Of a stretch of DNA of 34,479 bases, positions 31,081-34,479 are shown one piece after another. This DNA comes from VGEM01 sp033764265. Its GTDB lineage: Bacteria; Pseudomonadota; Alphaproteobacteria; Rhodospirillales; Rhodospirillaceae. The translations under genes were made by a program, and so were the position numbers. The DNA lies in assembly GCA_033764265.1 (NCBI GenBank), contig JANRJB010000141.1:1-34479 (forward strand), read 5' to 3'. The notes beneath the pieces were generated by a model. It saw nothing but the letters and a program-made list of their open reading frames with translations. It did not search any database and had not been told where the DNA came from. Within the stretch, counting starts at the first letter, position 1. Each line of letters opens with the position of its first letter.

Positions 31081-31626
31081 CTACACGATCGCCGCGTTGT
31101 CGTCGGCGATGCGCCGGCCTTCCTCCAGCACGTGGGCGATCAGCACGAACACCAGGCCCACGAACAATGCCAGCACCTGGTCGGAACTGAGGCCGAAGGC
31201 CAACACGCGCTGGCCGGGCGGATTGAGCATGGTGATGATGATCGACGACAGGCCCAGCGTGAAGATCTGCGCGATGTGCAGGCCGATGATGCTCCAGGCG
31301 AACACGCGGATGGCGCGGGCGTTGTCGGCCGAAAACACCTGTCCGGCGGCGAAGGCCGCGAACAGGCGGCGCAGCCACATCAGGCCGTAGACCAACAGGC
31401 CGGTCGGCACCAGGGTGACGAACGCCCCGGCGGCCTGCTGCACCGGCGTCAACGCGACGGGGATCAGCTCCTCCCGCACGCCGGCCCGCACCGCGAAGGG
31501 CTGTCCCAGTTCGCCCCACAGCAGGGTCCACGTCAGCACCGCGCCGATCGGCATGGTGATCATGAGCAGAAGACAGAAACGGGAGAGCCAGCGGCTCAAG
31601 GCCTGCAGGCGGGTCGGGAGCAGCAT
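31081..31626 (-). CDS. DUF2975 membrane protein
   Basis: 181 residues from ATG 31626. A TTG four codons upstream lies inside the ribosome binding site GGAGG, so the ATG with GGAGG 5 nt before it is chosen. Four hydrophobic segments are evident. The C-terminus HVLEEGRRIADDNAAIV is the DUF2975 signature. The function is unknown. It is followed by a YozG-type HTH gene, as is usual for this family. The pair is transcribed away from fabD from an AT-rich region. Confidence 0.87.
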   Translation of the reverse strand: MLLPTRLQALSRWLSRFCLLLMITMPIGAVLTWTLLWGELGQPFAVRAGVREELIPVALTPVQQAAGAFVTLVPTGLLVYGLMWLRRLFAAFAAGQVFSADNARAIRVFAWSIIGLHIAQIFTLGLSSIIITMLNPPGQRVLAFGLSSDQVLALFVGLVFVLIAHVLEEGRRIADDNAAIV

Positions 31627-31653
31627 GGGGACCTCCAAATATCTGATTTAGGG

Positions 31654-31682
31654 TTCATAAATTAATATAAAACATTAATCAA
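31654..31682 (-). promoter_or_regulatory. Promoter candidate for the DUF2975-HTH operon
   Basis: On the minus strand, TTGATT (31682-31677), a 17-nt spacer, then TATGAA (31659-31654). It lies in a strongly AT-rich block (31640-31690), about 28 nt from the gene start, so the leader would be short. AT-rich blocks like this are rare in the window, and this may also be where the HTH protein binds. On the plus strand, TTGACA at 31740-31745 could serve fabD, but no good -10 follows. Confidence 0.45.
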
Positions 31683-31829
31683 TAGTGATCAGACACGAAT
31701 CGACTCGCCCGCTGCCCGCCGCCGCCCCGGCCGCTCGCCTTGACAGGCCAGGACGATTGGGGGTTTTTGGCCGCCCGCGGCCGGACGGACCATCGGCCAA
31801 CACCGCACCAACGTCGATCAGGGGTGTCA

Positions 31830-32774
31830 ATGAGCTGGGCGTATGTCTTTCCGGGCCAGGGCTCGCAGGCCGTCGGCATGGGCAAGGACCTGGCGGCGGC
31901 GTTTCCGGCCGCGCGCGAAGTGTTCGGCGAAGTCGACGAGGCGCTGAAGCAGAATCTGTCCGCGCTGATGTTCGAGGGCCCCGACAGCGATCTGACGCTG
32001 ACCGAAAACGCCCAGCCGGCGTTGATGGCCGTCAGCCTGGCCGTGATCCGCGTGCTCGAGGCCGAGGGCAAGGTCACGGTGCGCAACACCGCGCGCTATG
32101 TCGCCGGCCACTCGCTGGGCGAATATTCGGCGCTGGCCGCGGCTGGCGCGCTGTCGCTGACCGATGCCGCGCGCCTGCTCAAACTGCGCGGCCAGGCGAT
32201 GCAGAAGGCGGTGCCGGTGGGCGAGGGCGCGATGGCGGCGCTGCTTGGGTTGGAACTCGACCAGGTGCTCGAGGTGGCGGGCGCGGCCTGCGTCAACGGC
32301 GAAATCTGCGCCGCCGCCAACGACAACGCGCCGGGACAGGTGGTGGTGTCGGGCCATGCGGCCGCGGTTACGCGCGCCGTCGAACTCGCCAAGGCCAAGG
32401 GCGCCAAGCGCGCGATCATGCTGGCGGTCAGCGCGCCGTTTCATTGCCCGCTGATGAAGCCCGCCGCCGACGCCATGGCCGAAGCCCTGGGCAAGGTCGA
32501 CGTCAGGGCGCCGGTGGTTCCGGTCATCGCCAACGTCTCGGCGGCGACCGTGGTCGACCCCGACGAAATTCGCGCCGCGCTGGTCGAGCAGGTCACCGCC
32601 ATGGTGCGCTGGCGCGAGAGCGTGAAACTGATGAAAGAGGCCGGCGTGACGACGCTGATCGAGGCCGGGTCGGGCAAGGTGTTGAGCGGGCTGGCCAAGC
32701 GCATCGACGGCGATCTGGCCGGGATCTCGGTGCATACCCCGAAAGACGTCGAAGAATTCCTCAAGCGGGTCTAA
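31830..32774 (+). CDS. fabD: Malonyl-CoA:ACP transacylase FabD
   Basis: 314 residues from ATG 31830, with AGGGG 5-6 nt upstream; a longer frame begins at TTG 31740 but lacks family character. It has the GQGSQ motif (about 9-13) and the nucleophile Ser in GHSLGEYSA (about 90-98), with the catalytic His in APFHCPLMKPA. FabD loads malonyl groups onto acyl carrier protein. fabG follows after 15 bp, then acpP and fabF, so the order fabD-fabG-acpP-fabF is complete up to the edge. Confidence 0.97.
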   Translation: MSWAYVFPGQGSQAVGMGKDLAAAFPAAREVFGEVDEALKQNLSALMFEGPDSDLTLTENAQPALMAVSLAVIRVLEAEGKVTVRNTARYVAGHSLGEYSALAAAGALSLTDAARLLKLRGQAMQKAVPVGEGAMAALLGLELDQVLEVAGAACVNGEICAAANDNAPGQVVVSGHAAAVTRAVELAKAKGAKRAIMLAVSAPFHCPLMKPAADAMAEALGKVDVRAPVVPVIANVSAATVVDPDEIRAALVEQVTAMVRWRESVKLMKEAGVTTLIEAGSGKVLSGLAKRIDGDLAGISVHTPKDVEEFLKRV

Positions 32775-32789
32775 CGCGGAAGGGCGGCG

Positions 32790-33527
32790 ATGTTCGATCT
32801 ATCCGGCAAAACGGCGCTGGTCACCGGCGCTTCGGGCGGCATCGGGGCGGCGATCGCGCGCGCGTTGCACGGCCAGGGCGCGACGGTGGCGCTGCACGGC
32901 ACGCGGCGCGAAGCGCTCGACGCGCTGGCGGCCGAGCTGAACGAGCGCACGCACGTGCTGGTGTGCAACTTCGCCGACACCGAGGCGGTCGAGAAACTGG
33001 TGCCCGACGCCGAAGCGGCGATGGGCGGGCTCGACATCCTGGTCAACAACGCCGGCATCACCCGCGACGGCCTGATCCTGCGCATGAAGGACCAGGACTT
33101 CTTCGACGTGCTGGGCGTCAACCTCGGCACCGCGTTCCGACTCAGCCGCGCGGCGGTGCGCGGCATGATGAAGCGGCGCTACGGCCGCATCGTCAACATC
33201 GGTTCGGTGGTCGGCACCACCGGCAACCCGGGCCAGGCCAACTACGTTGCGTCCAAGGCCGGGCTGATCGGCCTGACCAAGTCGCTCGCCCAGGAAGTGG
33301 CCAGCCGCGGCATCACCGTTAACGCGGTCGCGCCCGGCTTCATCGCCTCGGCCATGACCGACAAACTGACCGACGACCAGCGCGCCAAGATCATCGCCGG
33401 CATTCCGCAGGGGCGCATCGGCGTGGGCGCCGACGTGGCCGCCGCGGTGGCGTTTCTGGCGAGCGCCGAAGCCGGCTACGTGACCGGCCAGACGCTGCAC
33501 GTCAACGGCGGCATGGCGATGATCTGA
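32790..33527 (+). CDS. fabG: 3-oxoacyl-ACP reductase FabG
   Basis: 245 residues from ATG 32790, with GGAAGG upstream. An SDR enzyme with cofactor motif TGASGGIGAAIARAL (11-25), NNAGITRDGL, catalytic Ser in NIGSVVG and Tyr-Lys in YVASKAG, then VNAVAPGFIASAMTDKL. The ending GYVTGQTLHVNGGMAMI is the standard FabG terminus. It uses NADPH to reduce beta-ketoacyl-ACP in fatty acid elongation. It is located between fabD and acpP. Confidence 0.97.
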   Translation: MFDLSGKTALVTGASGGIGAAIARALHGQGATVALHGTRREALDALAAELNERTHVLVCNFADTEAVEKLVPDAEAAMGGLDILVNNAGITRDGLILRMKDQDFFDVLGVNLGTAFRLSRAAVRGMMKRRYGRIVNIGSVVGTTGNPGQANYVASKAGLIGLTKSLAQEVASRGITVNAVAPGFIASAMTDKLTDDQRAKIIAGIPQGRIGVGADVAAAVAFLASAEAGYVTGQTLHVNGGMAMI

Positions 33528-33586
33528 CCGGGTTTTTCGCCTCTTGCGGAGCGCAGGTCGGGCGCCGGGCGAGGCTCTTCCAAGGT

Positions 33587-33614
33587 CGGGGGGGTTTATG
33601 GTACCACCCTCCCG
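33587..33614 (+). other. Stem-loop between fabG and acpP
   Basis: CGGGGGGGT (33587-33595) pairs over 9 positions, with one G-U pair, with ACCCTCCCG (33606-33614) around a 10-nt loop. No T-run follows, so it may be a processing site or partial terminator that lets acpP be expressed at a different level from fabG. The 210-bp gap otherwise shows no clear promoter. Confidence 0.45.
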
Positions 33615-33737
33615 CCTGCAGGGCGTGGGACGAACCGCAAGCGCGCGTCGACCCACCTGCGGCCGACCGGCAACCGGCGCCGCCGCGCCCGCCGACTCTC
33701 ATCGTCGCGAACCACTAACAGCGTGAGGAATTCAGGA

Positions 33738-33977
33738 ATGAGCACCGTTGCCGAGCGCGTGAAAAAAATCGTCGTGGAACACCTGGGCGTGGAAGACGCC
33801 AAGGTGACCGAGAACGCCAGCTTCATCGACGACCTGGGCGCCGACAGCCTCGACACGGTCGAGCTGGTGATGGCCTTCGAGGAAGAATTCGGCGTCGAGA
33901 TTCCCGACGACGCGGCGGAAAAAATCCTCACCGTGAAGGACGCCATCGCCTTCATCGAGGCCAACGCCAAGAAGTGA
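33738..33977 (+). CDS. acpP: Acyl carrier protein
   Basis: 79 residues from ATG 33738; a GTG five codons upstream is less likely. The protein is acidic and all-helical: MSTVAERVKKIVVEHLG, then the phosphopantetheine Ser in DLGADSLDTVELVMAFEEE and the end FIEANAKK. The Ser in the DSL motif is the carrier-arm attachment site. Coding usage is typical of a highly expressed gene. A UUCG-loop hairpin (33994-34007) lies 17 bp past the stop, and fabF begins 177 bp downstream. Confidence 0.97.
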   Translation: MSTVAERVKKIVVEHLGVEDAKVTENASFIDDLGADSLDTVELVMAFEEEFGVEIPDDAAEKILTVKDAIAFIEANAKK

Positions 33978-33993
33978 ACGCCGACGGCGGCGG

Positions 33994-34007
33994 CGGCCTT
34001 CGGGCCG
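33994..34007 (+). other. UUCG hairpin after acpP
   Basis: CGGCC-TTCG-GGCCG, a perfect 5-bp stem with the very stable UUCG tetraloop, 17 bp past the acpP stop. There is no T-run, so it is more likely an mRNA 3'-end stabiliser or attenuator than a full terminator. Confidence 0.5.
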
Positions 34008-34154
34008 ACCGACCGGTGTCCGCCGGCAACTGGGTTTGAAGATGGGGCCTAGGGGATTGACCGGGTCCCATCGCCGTTTCTGGATATCGCGGCTGTCGCC
34101 GCCGTTCGCGCAACGGCGACCGCCGCGTCGCCCGCAGCGAGGAGCCCGATAGCC

Positions 34155-34479
34155 ATGAAATCCGCAGCGAGCAATTCCGAATCCCGCCGCGTCGTCGTCA
34201 CCGGCCTCGGCATGGTCACGCCGCTCGGCGCCGGCGTCAAAGGCAACTGGGACGACCTGATCGCCGGCAAGTCGGGGATCGCCGGCATCACGCGCTTTGC
34301 GGTCGACGACCTGCCGTGCCGCATCGGCGGAGCGGTGCCGACCGCGGACAACCATCACCACAAGTTCGTGGTCGACGCGGTGGTCACGCCCAAGGACCGC
34401 CGCCGCATGGACGACTTCATCGTCTACGCGCTCGGCGCGGCCGAGGAAGCGATCAAGGACTCCGGCTGGCAGCCGCCGA
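34155..34479 (+). CDS. fabF: 3-oxoacyl-ACP synthase II FabF (N-terminal part)
   Basis: 108 codons from ATG 34155 are visible, and the gene continues past the right edge. AGGAG precedes it by about 10 nt. It opens MKSAASNSESRRVVVTGLGMVTPLGAGVKGNW, then GKSGIAGITRFAVDDLPCRIGG, the standard start of KAS II, with YALGAAEEAIKDSGW near the edge. The catalytic Cys-His-His lie beyond the window. It would elongate acyl chains with malonyl-ACP. It completes the fabD-fabG-acpP-fabF order. Confidence 0.95.
   Translation, partial: MKSAASNSESRRVVVTGLGMVTPLGAGVKGNWDDLIAGKSGIAGITRFAVDDLPCRIGGAVPTADNHHHKFVVDAVVTPKDRRRMDDFIVYALGAAEEAIKDSGWQPP

Noticed and set aside
31740..31770. Perfect TTGACA upstream of fabD as a promoter
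   Set aside because: The position 16-18 bp downstream holds GTTTTT-like sequence with no acceptable -10, so I did not call it.

Overview
The window is high-G+C bacterial DNA, tightly packed with genes, and it reads as an alphaproteobacterial chromosome. The evidence is a DUF2794 gene, a DUF2232 gene between rpsR and rplI, the order dnaB / alr / mlaE-mlaF / radA / cvpA / purF / SDR, and an S6-S18-L9 operon divergent from fabD-fabG-acpP-fabF. A Rhodospirillales-like member is my best guess, but this is inference. I see no rRNA, tRNA, CRISPR array, insertion sequence or prophage.

Layout. (1) 1-3200, minus strand: a probable transcription unit of promoter, two 32-residue small ORFs, a Tat-exported PhoD-type phosphatase and a TonB-dependent receptor that runs off the left edge. 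(2) 3350-4062, minus: DUF2794 and a small lipoprotein. (3) 4394-9434, plus: a membrane-anchored TPR protein, the outer-membrane assembly lipoprotein BamB and the ribosome GTPase Der, then a CPA1-type cation/proton antiporter. (4) 9444-17890, minus: a methyltransferase, alr, mlaE, mlaF, radA, cvpA, purF and an SDR, with two structured intergenic repeats. (5) 18020-20835, plus: a Cys-less FGE/SUMF1-like protein overlapping a four-motif multicopper oxidase, followed by a third repeat. (6) dnaB (minus). (7) 22784-25384, plus: a Phd/ParE toxin-antitoxin pair, a bicupin and an MFS exporter. (8) 25398-28208, minus: VapBC, a WD40 protein and a CobW-type metallochaperone GTPase. (9) 28303-30624, minus: rpsF-rpsR-DUF2232-rplI with a structured leader and a strong terminator. 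(10) 30824-31626, minus: DUF2975 plus an HTH regulator. (11) 31830-34479, plus: fabD-fabG-acpP-fabF, cut by the right edge.

The core genes serve envelope building (BamB, Mla, Alr, Fab), translation and ribosome assembly (S6, S18, L9, Der), DNA replication and repair (DnaB, RadA) and purine synthesis (PurF). Accessory genes sit between conserved blocks: the oxidase pair lies between alr/methyltransferase and dnaB, and the TA/cupin/MFS/VapBC/CobW segment lies between dnaB and rplI.

The features I find least explained are the pair of 32-residue small ORFs ahead of phoD, a perfect 17-residue tandem repeat at the C-terminus of CvpA, and the rpsF leader, in which the Shine-Dalgarno sequence sits in the loop of a perfect hairpin. 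All calls come from reading the sequence; no database search was run.
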